Source: Bacteroidota bacterium
Lineage (GTDB): Bacteria; Bacteroidota; Bacteroidia; Chitinophagales; Saprospiraceae
NCBI GenBank assembly: GCA_024743405.1
Contig: JANSWP010000002.1
Location: 124,001 to 188,000, forward strand
DNA: 64,000 nucleotides
Direction: 5' to 3'
The translations under genes were made by a program, and so were the position numbers. Of the stretch, positions 19,593 through 28,551 are shown piece after piece. The notes under the pieces are model-generated. The model was not told where the DNA came from. It ran no database searches and saw only the letters and a list, made by a program, of their open reading frames with translations. Numbering within the stretch: position 1 is the stretch's first letter; each line of letters begins with the position of its first letter.

Positions 19593-20243
19593 ATGAAAAT
19601 GAAGTATTGTTTAATAGCGTGTTTTTCGATTTTGTTTTCAATTCAACAAAACATAGCACAAGTTATAGAGGATGATAATTTAGTCCAATTTTCAGGTATG
19701 GTGCTGGATGGCGCAGATGCTGAACTCGTGCCAATTCCTTATGTCAATATCCTTGTCAAAGGTAAATCAAGAGGTACCTATTCAGACTTTAATGGCTTCT
19801 TTTCTATCGTTGTAGAAAAAGGTGATGAGATTGAATTTTCGGCAATTGGCTATACGACTATTCAATTTATCATCCCAGATACCTTAACCGATAATCGGTA
19901 TTCTTTAGTTCAACTAATGTCACGCGACGCTATTAACCTTCCGGAAACAGTTGTATTCCCTTGGCCAAGTCGCGAGCATTTTAAATTGGAATTTTTAGCA
20001 ATGGATGTTTCTTCTCAAATGCAAGCAAAAGCCTCCAACAACATGGCTCAAGAGTCATTGGAGAAAATGCGAAATGACGTTCCTAATGATCCAAAAGAAA
20101 ACGCAAATTATTACTTAAGACAACAAGCTCGGGAGTTTTACTATATAGGACAACAACCTCCGATGAATATTTACAACCCAATTGCATGGAAACAATTTTT
20201 TGATGCTTGGAAACGAGGGGATTTTAAGAAGAAGAAAAAGTAA
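19593..20243 (+). CDS. secreted carboxypeptidase-regulatory-like domain protein
   Basis: A 216-residue exported protein. The N-terminal signal peptide (MKYCLIACFSILFSIQQNIAQ) leads to a CarboxypepD_reg-like beta-sandwich: VQFSGMVLDGADAELVPIPYVNILVKGKSRGTYSD, FNGFFSIVVEKGDEIEFSAIGY, as in the N-terminal domains of TonB-dependent SusC-like receptors. Here the domain stands alone, with an alpha-helical C-terminal 100 residues ending in a Lys-rich tail (KRGDFKKKKK). In Bacteroidota such proteins are periplasmic or outer-membrane associated and of unknown role. A strong terminator follows at once. Confidence 0.8.
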   Translation: MKMKYCLIACFSILFSIQQNIAQVIEDDNLVQFSGMVLDGADAELVPIPYVNILVKGKSRGTYSDFNGFFSIVVEKGDEIEFSAIGYTTIQFIIPDTLTDNRYSLVQLMSRDAINLPETVVFPWPSREHFKLEFLAMDVSSQMQAKASNNMAQESLEKMRNDVPNDPKENANYYLRQQAREFYYIGQQPPMNIYNPIAWKQFFDAWKRGDFKKKKK

Positions 20244-20280
20244 ATTTCTGTGCGATAGAAGATGCTCGAAAGATAAATAA

Positions 20281-20316
20281 AAGCCGGTTAGATTATAAAA
20301 ATCTAACCGGCTTTTT
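20281..20316. terminator. bidirectional terminator
   Basis: A perfect 14-bp stem AAGCCGGTTAGATT / AATCTAACCGGCTT with a short loop, flanked by A and T runs, lies between two convergent genes. Confidence 0.93.
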
Positions 20317-20360
20317 TCTGCCCCATACTTTAAAATGAGCTTAAAAACCTGAAACAGCAA

Positions 20361-21449
20361 TTACTTTTGAGCTCTAAAAATCAAGATTAATGCTATAAAA
20401 CCAAATAACATATTAGGCAACCATACACCTACAAATGGAGAAAGTGATTGATTCGTGGCAATGGTAATTGAAAACCGAGATAGAAAAATATAAACTGCCC
20501 CAAGCGCCACCCCAAGTGCTAAATTAAGCCCCAAACCTCCACGAACCTTCCTTGAAGCCACCGCCATTCCTATAATCGTGACAATAAAAATCGTGAATGG
20601 ATCGGCTGTTCGACGATACAATTCTATTTCATAAATTTTGGTGTTGCCGATTCCCCGTTGACGTTCTTCCTCTACAAAATCCTTTAATTGAGGAGTTGGA
20701 ATCATATTTTTGGTATCATCATATCGGACAAAATCAGAAGGTAAAAGATTGATTGTGGTATCTAACTTTTCCTTTTTTTCAATTTTGAAAGTCTCTTTTA
20801 AATTATCAAAAGTCCGAATTTCATAATCTGTCAACTCCCAATGATTCGGCAGACCTTTCCATTGAGCTTTTTCCGCTTTTATAAAAACCTTTAATTCATT
20901 TCCCTCAAAAGTCTCCCATCTAAATTTTTTAGCCAGTGAATCTCTCTTAAAGTAATCTCTCACATAAATTTTCTCATTCGGCGAAATAAACATATGCACA
21001 TCACGCGTCTTACCTTTATCCTTTTCTTTTTCAACATATTTATGAATGAATTCAAACATTTCTTTGTTCGCCATAGGAATGACAATATGATTTCCAAACA
21101 AGTGAATTGAAGCAATTGCTCCCCCTGCCAATAAATAGGGAACCATTAATCTCCGAAAACTCATTCCTGCATTAAGCATGGAAATAATTTCAGAATTAGC
21201 TGCCATTCGAGAAGTAAAAAAAATTACCGAAATCAAAGTAAAGAGGGGCCACAACATCCCATTAATGAATAATAAAAAATTGATATAATATTCACTTACC
21301 ACCTGTTTGGTACCTAAATCCTCATCAATAAATTCTTCCACCTTCTCACTGAAATCAATAACCACCGCAATCATGGTAAAAATCAAAACGACGAAAAAAA
21401 ATGTCGCTAGAAATTTTTTGATGATATATATGTCTAGTTTTTTTAGCAT
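20361..21449 (-). CDS. LptF/LptG family lipopolysaccharide export permease
   Basis: An inner-membrane subunit of the Lpt ABC exporter that extracts lipopolysaccharide and passes it to LptC. The 362 residues show three N-terminal helices (YIIKKFLATFFFVVLIFTMIAVV at the start), a periplasmic beta-jellyroll of about 160 residues (MFISPNEKIYVRDYFKRDSL to FVRYDDTKNMIPTPQLKDF) and three C-terminal helices (GLGLNLALGVALGAVYIFLS, LPNMLFGFIALILIF). The usual inter-gene partner is absent, but Bacteroidota scatter lpt genes. A 155-bp mobile element sits 88 bp upstream of the start codon, in the probable promoter region. Confidence 0.88.
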   Translation of the reverse strand: MLKKLDIYIIKKFLATFFFVVLIFTMIAVVIDFSEKVEEFIDEDLGTKQVVSEYYINFLLFINGMLWPLFTLISVIFFTSRMAANSEIISMLNAGMSFRRLMVPYLLAGGAIASIHLFGNHIVIPMANKEMFEFIHKYVEKEKDKGKTRDVHMFISPNEKIYVRDYFKRDSLAKKFRWETFEGNELKVFIKAEKAQWKGLPNHWELTDYEIRTFDNLKETFKIEKKEKLDTTINLLPSDFVRYDDTKNMIPTPQLKDFVEEERQRGIGNTKIYEIELYRRTADPFTIFIVTIIGMAVASRKVRGGLGLNLALGVALGAVYIFLSRFSITIATNQSLSPFVGVWLPNMLFGFIALILIFRAQK

Positions 21450-21536
21450 TCTTTTATCAGAACAAAATTCAATGGAAACTTTCTCTAGTCTTTTCCAAAT
21501 TTTAACTAAATAGTCTTTCAGGCTGAAATACTACTG

Positions 21537-21691
21537 AGAGTATGTCTAAATTTTTACTTCCTAAAAACCAACACTTTATGAACCTGCCTTCAAATTATTG
21601 CGGTCATTTGCCTCGGCAAACTCCCTTAATAATTTATCGCCAGAACCATAAATCATTGATTCTCAGTTTGTAAAATTTTTAGACCTACTCT
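21537..21691 (+). mobile_element. MITE-like element, copy A
   Basis: A 155-bp element bounded by imperfect terminal inverted repeats: AGAGTATGTCTAAATTTTTAC at the left end and, as its reverse complement, AGAGTAGGTCTAAAAATTTTAC at the right. Nearly the same sequence occurs in inverted orientation at 32357-32510, with only a handful of differences. It encodes no transposase, so it would move in trans. A 31-codon open frame (21578-21673) fills the centre. I see no clear target-site duplication. Size, inverted ends and dispersed near-identical copies define a miniature inverted-repeat transposable element. Confidence 0.8.
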
Positions 21692-21779
21692 AAAGGATAT
21701 TGAAAAAATATAGAATTCAATTAGAGATGTAATAAAACAACCCACAAAGGTAAATAATGAGCGGAGAACTTCGAACTCA

Positions 21780-21817
21780 AAAAAATAGCCCCGACAAAAA
21801 TGAATGCCGAGGCTACG
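21780..21817 (-). terminator. terminator after the choice-of-anchor gene
   Basis: On the minus strand GTAGCCTCGGCA ... TGTCGGGGCTAT folds with G-U pairs and is followed by a run of T. Confidence 0.7.
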
Positions 21818-21843
21818 TATTCTGGAATTGTTTCTAGCGTCAA

Positions 21844-22692
21844 TTACATCTTCAACATTTCGGTAGAAGCGACATAGTCATCACCAAATAGCTGAATAAG
21901 ATAAAACCCTTTGTTAACATCACTCACATCAAAAGCCTTTCGATTTGTACCAGAGTTAACTTCAATTTGTTCAATCCTGATCACTTTTCCTGAGATATCA
22001 ACAAAACGAAGTTGAAAAACACCTGTATTTTGGCTTGTTATTTCAATATTCAATTCGTTTTGAACTGGGTTTGGATAAACAGAAAGATTTGCCAATTCTC
22101 GAATGGCTGAGCTGGTGTTGTTAGGCTCTTTTTCTCCAATAGTAAGAGTAGTCACACCTACTCCATCTCCAGAGCTATTTCCATTCCCATTCACTAAAGC
22201 CACAGCAGAATAAAAAGTAACCTCACCTGTATTAGCATCAGGAGCAATCCATTCTAAATCAAAAGTATTTGTGGCGCTAATTGAATTGTGTTCGGCATAC
22301 GACCTTCCACTTAGGTCGACAGTCTGAGCTTCAGAGCCTACATCACCCCAAGATCCAGCTTGGCTATCACTACCATCTAGTGAAACGGCTTGAAAACCAT
22401 ACCCTGCGGGAGCACCACTACCAGCGACTCCCGTTACACGAAGTGTATAACTCTTTCCTGGTTCGTATTGATCAACAAGATCAGTACCGTCCAATAATTC
22501 AATACTTGCCGAAGCAGCAAAAGCATTATTAGCATGACATCCTGCATTTGCACAAGTACCCATATTGCCAACACTTCCCGGGGCACCTGCAACCTGTGCA
22601 CCAAGAACAGTCCCGGGTCCAGCAGAACGACTTTGAAAAATAAAAGCTAAAAAGGCAAGTGCAAAAATTTTGTAAATAATTTTAAACTTCAT
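21844..22692 (-). CDS. T9SS cargo protein with choice-of-anchor V-like domain
   Basis: A secreted 282-residue protein with a signal peptide (FKIIYKIFALAFLAFIFQS). The mature N terminus, GAPGSVGNMGTCANAGCHANNAF, resembles the choice-of-anchor V domain, where a CxxCH-like site is usual. Here the spacing is Cys-x4-Cys-His, so c-type heme attachment by the standard CxxCH rule is doubtful. A beta-rich domain follows (YTLRVTGVAGSGAPAGYGFQ, FYSAVALVNGNG). The last 80 residues (NLSVYPNPVQNELNIEI to ASTEMLKM) are a type A T9SS sorting domain. The function is unknown; a surface-exposed protein is expected. Confidence 0.8.
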   Translation of the reverse strand: MKFKIIYKIFALAFLAFIFQSRSAGPGTVLGAQVAGAPGSVGNMGTCANAGCHANNAFAASASIELLDGTDLVDQYEPGKSYTLRVTGVAGSGAPAGYGFQAVSLDGSDSQAGSWGDVGSEAQTVDLSGRSYAEHNSISATNTFDLEWIAPDANTGEVTFYSAVALVNGNGNSSGDGVGVTTLTIGEKEPNNTSSAIRELANLSVYPNPVQNELNIEITSQNTGVFQLRFVDISGKVIRIEQIEVNSGTNRKAFDVSDVNKGFYLIQLFGDDYVASTEMLKM

Positions 22693-22850
22693 ACGCCACT
22701 AATTTTTGGTTATTTTTTTGAATTCGAAAAAAGGAGCATAATTCTCTGAACTTCTTTTATCAAAAATTCACTAGTTTATTATCTGACCGAAAAATGACAA
22801 AAAAGCTTAACATATAGGACTCTATGGAAGAAACTTTAAAGGATTCGTCA

Positions 22851-23402
22851 TTAGTCATACAAAAAACCATATTCTGGATTTTTTCCAATACTACCCCTGT
22901 AGTAGTCATAAATGAATTTAAAATCTTCCTCTTGATTCCAACTTGGGAAAAAGGGTTCTGAAAAGCCCACTTCCATTTTTCCAAAATCAAATTTCACCAT
23001 TACAATCGGTACATTCGCTCCTTTAGCGATATAATAGAATCCTGTTTTCAATTTATCAACCTTCTTTCGAGTACCTTCAGGAGCTATTGTAATTGAAAAT
23101 CTTTCTTTGCTATTGAATATATCTACCACCGCATCTACAAAATTATTGCGTTTACTTCTATCTACGGGATAACCGCCCATCCAATAAAAAAAGAACCCAA
23201 AAGGCGACTTAAACAAACTATCTTTTGCTAGGTACTTTACATCACCCTTCCAAGCACTTCTCAACAAAAAACCTAGCGGAATATCCCATGCAGAGGTATG
23301 AGGCATGGCAATGAGCACAAATTTTTTCACATGATGAGGATACTTCCCCGTAAGTTTCCAACCCCAAATTCTTAAAATAAACCTGCTAATTTTACTAAAC
23401 AT
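22851..23402 (-). CDS. PlsC-like 1-acylglycerol-3-phosphate acyltransferase family protein
   Basis: A membrane-associated acyltransferase of 183 residues. Motif I, His-x4-Asp, is His35-TSAW-Asp40 (MPHTSAWD). Motif III is EGTR at 109-112 (TIAPEGTRKK), and FYYIAKGANVPIVMVKF carries the Pro of motif IV. This short form resembles Bacteroidota acyltransferases that are annotated as glycerol acyltransferases. The substrate may be lysophosphatidate or an aminolipid precursor. It is shorter than classical PlsC (about 240 residues) and lacks an obvious long N-terminal helix. It lies 27 bp after the disrupted cytochrome gene on the same strand. Confidence 0.82.
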   Translation of the reverse strand: MFSKISRFILRIWGWKLTGKYPHHVKKFVLIAMPHTSAWDIPLGFLLRSAWKGDVKYLAKDSLFKSPFGFFFYWMGGYPVDRSKRNNFVDAVVDIFNSKERFSITIAPEGTRKKVDKLKTGFYYIAKGANVPIVMVKFDFGKMEVGFSEPFFPSWNQEEDFKFIYDYYRGSIGKNPEYGFLYD

Positions 23403-23429
23403 CTAATATAACCGTTATGATTAAAAAAC

Positions 23430-25355
23430 CTATTGAACCTGATTTAAAGCTTGCTGTGCTTTTTCATTCTTAGGATTGATTTTTAAAATTCGCTTCAAAA
23501 TTTTTATCCCTTCTTCATTTTCTTGTTTTACAAACAAAATCGCTGCTTTATTTAATAATGCCTGCTCATCATCAGGATCTAGCAAAATGGCTTTATCAAT
23601 TAAAGCCTCCCCCTTTTGAATTACTTCCCGAAGTACGTAAATGTAGCCCAAATTACAAAGCGCAATGGGACGTTTTTCATTCTCTTTCAAGACAAATTCA
23701 TACTCCATTTTAGCTTTTTCAATTTGATTAAGATTAAAATAAGCCGTTCCTAATTTCTCTCTAAACTCTAAATTCAAAGGCGTAAACTCAGTTGCTTTTT
23801 CAAAATATTTGATTGCATTTTCAAAGTCACGATTATTAAAAAAAGCTTGTCCTATTCTATAAGCTGTCCATTCATTTTTTATTTTTTCACTAGGAATTTT
23901 TGAAGCAACTTGAAGGATATTTTGATATTCTTTTTTTGCAAAAGCGTAATGAATCATAGTATTGAATTTCTCCTCAAAAGGCTGATTCGACTGATCCAAA
24001 TAATACTTTGCAGAATCTAACATAATTAAAGATTCCACATATTTATCAAAAGTAGCCAGATAGCCTTTCGCCATTTCTAAAGGAGTTGCTTTTTCTTTTG
24101 TCAAAATTTTCAATCCTAAAAATTGAGCCCGTTCATTCGAGTTAGTAATATTTTTGCTAAATTTAGAATTGTTCTTACTAATAAAATGATCCGTTATATT
24201 CACATGAGGAATATCGATACTACCAGATTTTGGCGTATGACAGGAGACACAATCATTGTGCTCATTCAACCTTTTTTCTTCGACGACAGAACAGGCTCTC
24301 GGAGATTTATGGCAATTTAAACAAGTTTTATTGAAATTTACTTTGTCTGTTATTTCCACACTTTTATGTGGATTATGACACGTAATACAGGACATTTCGG
24401 AATTCAAATAGCATTCACTCAAACGGAGACGATCTGCTTGAGAAACCATGATGAACTTTTCGTGCGAATTGGTATACCTCGGTAAGAAAACATTCAATAC
24501 CTCATTCAATTGCATACCTGGTTTGAAATCAAAAAATGTTCTCCCTTCTTCCAAAACCACAATACCTTGCAAATGACATCTTTGACATAAATCCATTTGT
24601 AAATCCCGTGATAGATACCTCGGATTCACAATCGAATAATCCACATACTTTGATGTGTCAATTAGTTCTCCAGCGAGCTTTTCTTTGACATGAATCTCAC
24701 CTGGTCCGTGACACCGTTCACACTCAATTCCGGTTGGCATTTCGGCGTATTTATTAAAGGAGCCTTTCTCAAATTTTGGAAAATGATTATGGCAAGTAAT
24801 ACATTCTGTCGTTAAATATCGGGCAAACCGTAAATTCCCACCATCACGAAAACCGGGCGCCATATCCCATTTTTCTTCTTGAGTGTAATAGGTCACAGGA
24901 GCTTGAAAAATATACCCTCCATAATTCAAAATATGAGAATTGGTATGTTGACCTGAGCCAATTATATAACTTATCTTTTCGGTTCTTTGGTGAATTGTAT
25001 CTCCATCTTCCAATCGAAATTCCGTGACGAACATCGTACTGTCTTTAAAAAAAGGGAAATAATAAAAATCACTTTCATAATCATAAACCAAGGCATAATC
25101 ACCAAATTTTGCGTCTGTTTTCGTCAGCGTTGCGTGATCAAAAGACCGACCCATTCATTCCAGTATGGATAAAAGTTTCATGAATTTCATTATGGCAAGA
25201 ACGACAGGTTTGCATGCCCATATATTGGACACCAGGCTCTGAAGATTTAAAAATTCATTTTGAACAGGTTCCTCCAAACCTTTTTTACAGTAAAGAAAAA
25301 AAAGTGTAATAAGGAAAAATATAACAATTCGGGTGAGTTTTCTTGACGAGCACAT
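23430..25355 (-). pseudogene. multiheme c-type cytochrome with TPR domain, disrupted by two compensating frameshifts
   Basis: The intact parts are a lipoprotein signal (MCSSRKLTRIVIFF ... LFFLYC), then six CxxCH heme sites (CITCH, CERCH, CQRCH, CITCH, CLNCH, CVSCH) and a C-terminal TPR region (GQAFFNNRDFENAIKYFEKA, LCNLGYIYVLREV). Between signal and body, a segment with a seventh site (MQTCRSCHNEIHETF, then IHTGM) is present but in another frame. Restoring one base to a five-T run (25249-25253, A on the plus strand) and removing a 4-bp duplication (cattcatt, 25152-25159) gives one open frame. As it stands the original frame meets TGA at 25155-25157. It is a recent pseudogene or a sequence error. 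The intact protein would be an outer-membrane or periplasmic electron-transfer cytochrome. Confidence 0.75.
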
Positions 25356-25357
25356 TG

Positions 25358-25428
25358 AAAAAAAAGGTTGAGAAAGCGAAGATTGAGTCGTTAAACACAA
25401 ATTCAACTTTCAACTTCTCAACCTTCGT
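25358..25428 (-). terminator. terminator after the peptidase III-like gene
   Basis: On the minus strand AAGGTTGAGAA and TTCTCAACCTT form an 11-bp stem, with a loop of about 39 nt and a run of eight T. It supports starting the downstream cytochrome gene at 25355 rather than further upstream. Confidence 0.7.
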
Positions 25429-25436
25429 TCAAAAGT

Positions 25437-27482
25437 TTAATTTACATCAGGTAAAAAGCTAAAGTTCTTACCATATTCTAACATTTGTTCAGTAAAATCG
25501 TCTGGATATTCAACCTTAAAATCAGTAATTTCCCCAGTGCTATTTGTCACAGGAACAATTTTTGGATTAATAAACCCACCATATGGCGGAATATTTAATC
25601 TTTCCGAACGAGCCAACACTTCATCATGAATTTCACGATCAACTTGAACGCCATATGTTTCAATCAAATTTTTGCCTGCTTCATAGTCACCCTGAGATGT
25701 TATTCGCTGAACTTCACGTAATAATTCACCGAATAAAGCACGTAATTTTTGATAATCCGTAATCTCAAAATAGGTCTTTCCATCACGCTTGACCATATCG
25801 ATAACATTATCTGCCTTACCTTTTTCATAAACCCAATGAGCAACCGTTGCACGATTTCTCATATGTGCCTGTTGGATTGTTTTACCTGGCAAAAGTCTTC
25901 TTAATTGAAGCATCATCCCATTTTTGATGTAACTATCATATTCTGCTTTTCCAACTTCGTCACTTTCGACTAAGCCCAATTCCACCAATTTAGGATCCAT
26001 AATGAAATATAATCCTACCAAATCAGCTCGAGCCTCTTCTAAAGGAGATGAGTAATTTTTTAAAGTTTCTTTTGGTGTGGCAACGCCCTCTTCCAATTTC
26101 CCAGATGCATGCCCGATAACTTCATGCAAAGCAGTGTGCATTTTTCCAGCCAACCCTCCATACTTCTCTGCTCGATTTTTTTCTTCTGTATCATGTGCAA
26201 ATTCATCTAACATCCCTGGTCCATCTGCTTGAGCATAGGCATGAATGATATTCCCCAAACTTACAGATTTAGAACCTAGGGCACGAATCCAAGGCGCATT
26301 TGGCAAATTAACACCAATAGGCGTAGAAGGAGAAGCATCTCCAGACTCACCCGCAACTGTCACCACTTTATATGAAATGCCGACAACCTCTTTCTTTTTA
26401 TGCTCTGGCATTGTCGTCGAATTATCTTCAAACCATTGTCCATTATTTGCTACAACTGCCATCCTTTCAGAAGCATCAAAATCAGTGATTTGAACAATCG
26501 TTTCATAAGAGCCCGTGTATCCTTTAGGATCCTGATAAACCTCAACAAAACCCATTATATAATCAATGTCTCCTTCAGTCGCCTTCGTCCAAGCAATATT
26601 GTATTCAGACCACTTTCTCAAATCTCCTGTTTGTAAATATTCAATCAATAACTTCAATGCATTTCCTTGAGGTTCATTTTCTGCAACAGTCACTGCTTTT
26701 TCAAGCCATTTTATCATTTCCTTTATTGCTGCACCATACATTCCATTTGCTGAATATACTTTTTCTTTCAATTTTCCATCTTCACCCCTTACTAATTTTG
26801 AATTCAAGCCATATTCTATAGGTTCAGGGTCATTTTCAACTTTTATAGAGGCATAATAAGCGTCTACCTCCGCTTCGGTTATATCAGGGTCGTAAAAGTT
26901 GACTGCGGATCCTATTACCAAACCTGCCTCAGGGTCTAAATTCACTTTTTTAGCATCTTTATCTGCAATAAACATTGCTTCGAATGCTTCATCACTTAAC
27001 GTCGCACCAGTCTTTTCCATCAATTCTTTATAATATTCACTCGAAAATCCAGGTAGGAATTTATCGGAAGAATAATGGTGATGAATGCCACTTGCGAACC
27101 AAACTTCCTTAGCATATAGCATTAAATTTTTCCATTCTTCGACTTCTTTATCACCGCTATAATTATTAATGATATGCTCCAAACTATGTCTAATTGCAAG
27201 ATTATGACGGTAGTTTTGATCATAAGAAATATCGCGCCCTGCTAGACCTGCTTGTACCAAATAATAGACTAACTTTTTCTGATCTATTGTTAATTTATCA
27301 AACCCTGGCATCTGATAACGAACTATCTTTTTGTCCGAAAAGTTTTCAGGATTCCAATCGAAATCGTCGAGATTTCCAGTTGAAGTCGTGTCAGTGGTGG
27401 TTTCGGCAGATTGAGAAGATGGATCACCACAACCTATCAAAAGAAAGGCGGCAAACCCAAACGAAATAAAATACTTTCTCAT
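25437..27482 (-). CDS. dipeptidyl-peptidase III family (M49) metallopeptidase lipoprotein
   Basis: A zinc peptidase expected to release dipeptides from the N termini of oligopeptides. The 681 residues start with a lipoprotein signal ending LLIGCGDPS, so it is anchored in the cell envelope. The M49 signature HExxxH is His453-EVIG-His458 (HEVIGHASGKLEEGV), with the second motif EEARADLVGLYF providing the third zinc ligand. Other typical parts are GINLPNAPWIRALGSKSVSLGNI and RNRATVAHWVYEKGK. The length and motif order match Bacteroidota DPP III-like proteins. It is flanked by its own terminator. Confidence 0.92.
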   Translation of the reverse strand: MRKYFISFGFAAFLLIGCGDPSSQSAETTTDTTSTGNLDDFDWNPENFSDKKIVRYQMPGFDKLTIDQKKLVYYLVQAGLAGRDISYDQNYRHNLAIRHSLEHIINNYSGDKEVEEWKNLMLYAKEVWFASGIHHHYSSDKFLPGFSSEYYKELMEKTGATLSDEAFEAMFIADKDAKKVNLDPEAGLVIGSAVNFYDPDITEAEVDAYYASIKVENDPEPIEYGLNSKLVRGEDGKLKEKVYSANGMYGAAIKEMIKWLEKAVTVAENEPQGNALKLLIEYLQTGDLRKWSEYNIAWTKATEGDIDYIMGFVEVYQDPKGYTGSYETIVQITDFDASERMAVVANNGQWFEDNSTTMPEHKKKEVVGISYKVVTVAGESGDASPSTPIGVNLPNAPWIRALGSKSVSLGNIIHAYAQADGPGMLDEFAHDTEEKNRAEKYGGLAGKMHTALHEVIGHASGKLEEGVATPKETLKNYSSPLEEARADLVGLYFIMDPKLVELGLVESDEVGKAEYDSYIKNGMMLQLRRLLPGKTIQQAHMRNRATVAHWVYEKGKADNVIDMVKRDGKTYFEITDYQKLRALFGELLREVQRITSQGDYEAGKNLIETYGVQVDREIHDEVLARSERLNIPPYGGFINPKIVPVTNSTGEITDFKVEYPDDFTEQMLEYGKNFSFLPDVN

Positions 27483-27542
27483 GTGAATATTTTTGTTTTA
27501 AAAATGATTGGTCGAAGATAAGGAAATGGCGAGAAATGAAAT

Positions 27543-28067
27543 TTAGTTTTTCGTAGTGGGGGGTTCTTTTTTGGTTAAAAGCAATACAATCCCTGCTTCT
27601 TTGTCGGATTTTTGATTTCGAAGCCAATATTTTAAAAATTCTTCTTTCGAATAAATTCGTTTTCCATAAGCAGGATCAGCGACCCAAACCCTATTCCAAT
27701 CAGCTTTATAAACGACGACAAAATGATTTCCATTCCAATGAATAATAGCTGGTAAAGGCGCGGCATCAACAAAAAAATGAAAAGGAATTTTTACGGCAAT
27801 TGGCTCAAAATCTAATGAATCTGAAGCCACACTCAGTCCCCACAAAGAAGTCCCCGTACTGTCTAATTTTGCCCATTCAGATAATTCTTCAATCGTACAT
27901 TTTTCATCATATCATTCTGCAATCATTTGGAGACAAACAGGCCCACAATCCAATGAATTTTCTTGTAAAATGATTGGAAACTCTTTGCTTAAATTTTGAC
28001 TTTGGGAATTTATACTAACCAATGTCAAAAAGACGAAAATCGGGAATAATCTATTTGAACTTCTCAT
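27543..28067 (-). pseudogene. C39-like cysteine peptidase interrupted by an in-frame TGA
   Basis: Translation from ATG at 28067 gives a signal peptide (LFPIFVFLTLVSINSQSQ), then PIILQENSLDCGPVCLQMIAE, a TGA codon (27912-27914), and in the same frame YDEKCTIEELSEWAKLD continuing to the stop. This is the C39 peptidase fold: Gln and catalytic Cys in QENSLDCGPVC, His in WNGNHFVVVY, Asp in VADPAYGK. The TGA falls where an aromatic residue is usual, so a single nonsense change explains it. The protein is not fused to an ABC transporter, unlike bacteriocin exporters. The start codon lies inside the last codons of the pterin dehydratase gene. Confidence 0.75.
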
Positions 28068-28293
28068 AAACGTCATCAATCGCCTTTGCCAATTTTCTAT
28101 CCTTTTCAGTCACTACTCCCCCCGCATCATGCGTATTCAATTCAAATTCGACAGTATTCCAAACATTTCGCCAATCAGGATGATGGTTTTGACCTTCCGC
28201 ATAAAAAGCAACTTCCGTCATAAATGAGAAAGCCTCTCTGAAGTTTTTAAATTTGAATGTAGCTTTAAGCTTATTGTTTTCTTCTTTCCACAT
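28051..28293 (-). CDS. phhB: 4a-hydroxytetrahydrobiopterin dehydratase (pterin carbinolamine dehydratase)
   Basis: Dehydrates 4a-hydroxytetrahydropterin to quinonoid dihydropterin, recycling the cofactor of aromatic amino acid hydroxylases. It may also act as the moonlighting DCoH. The 80-residue protein has the signature His37-His38-Pro39-Asp40-Trp41 and NTHDAGG with His55, the three active-site positions of the family. It starts MWKEENNKL. The C39-like gene overlaps its last 17 nt. No phenylalanine hydroxylase gene is nearby. Confidence 0.9.
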   Translation of the reverse strand: MWKEENNKLKATFKFKNFREAFSFMTEVAFYAEGQNHHPDWRNVWNTVEFELNTHDAGGVVTEKDRKLAKAIDDVYEKFK

Positions 28294-28551
28294 AAATTCC
28301 TCTACCAGATTTAAAAAAATAAGTTATAGATTTCGGACTGACCATATTTTTATTTTTGGAGGCAAAAAACACAAGCGATGCAGGGCATCAGTGAGTATTT
28401 TTTACGAATTCAAAGGAAAAAAGTCAAGTCAAGATGTATATTTTATTGTTGTCCCAATCCTAAATGTTGATTGGGTTCATCTCATCATTGAAAACACAAC
28501 CAGAAATTTTTGTTAACACTTTAGACAACAACCTCCTGTTCAATATAATTA

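Larger units (their letters stand above)
21450..21843. other. intergenic stretch holding mobile-element copy A
   Basis: 394 bp without a conventional gene between the LptF/G permease start and the next minus-strand gene. It holds one copy of a 155-bp terminal-inverted-repeat element (21537-21691) and the terminator of the choice-of-anchor gene. The remaining sequence is plain AT-rich DNA. Confidence 0.7.

Noticed and set aside
27912-27914. TGA recoding (selenocysteine or alternative code) in the C39-like gene
   Set aside because: TGA is used as an ordinary stop in other genes here, the residue position is not one where Cys or Sec is expected, and no SECIS-like hairpin is evident after it.
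28453-28475. cccaatc/gattggg hairpin after the desaturase gene as a terminator
   Set aside because: Seven-bp stem without a T run on the relevant strand; too weak to list as a feature.
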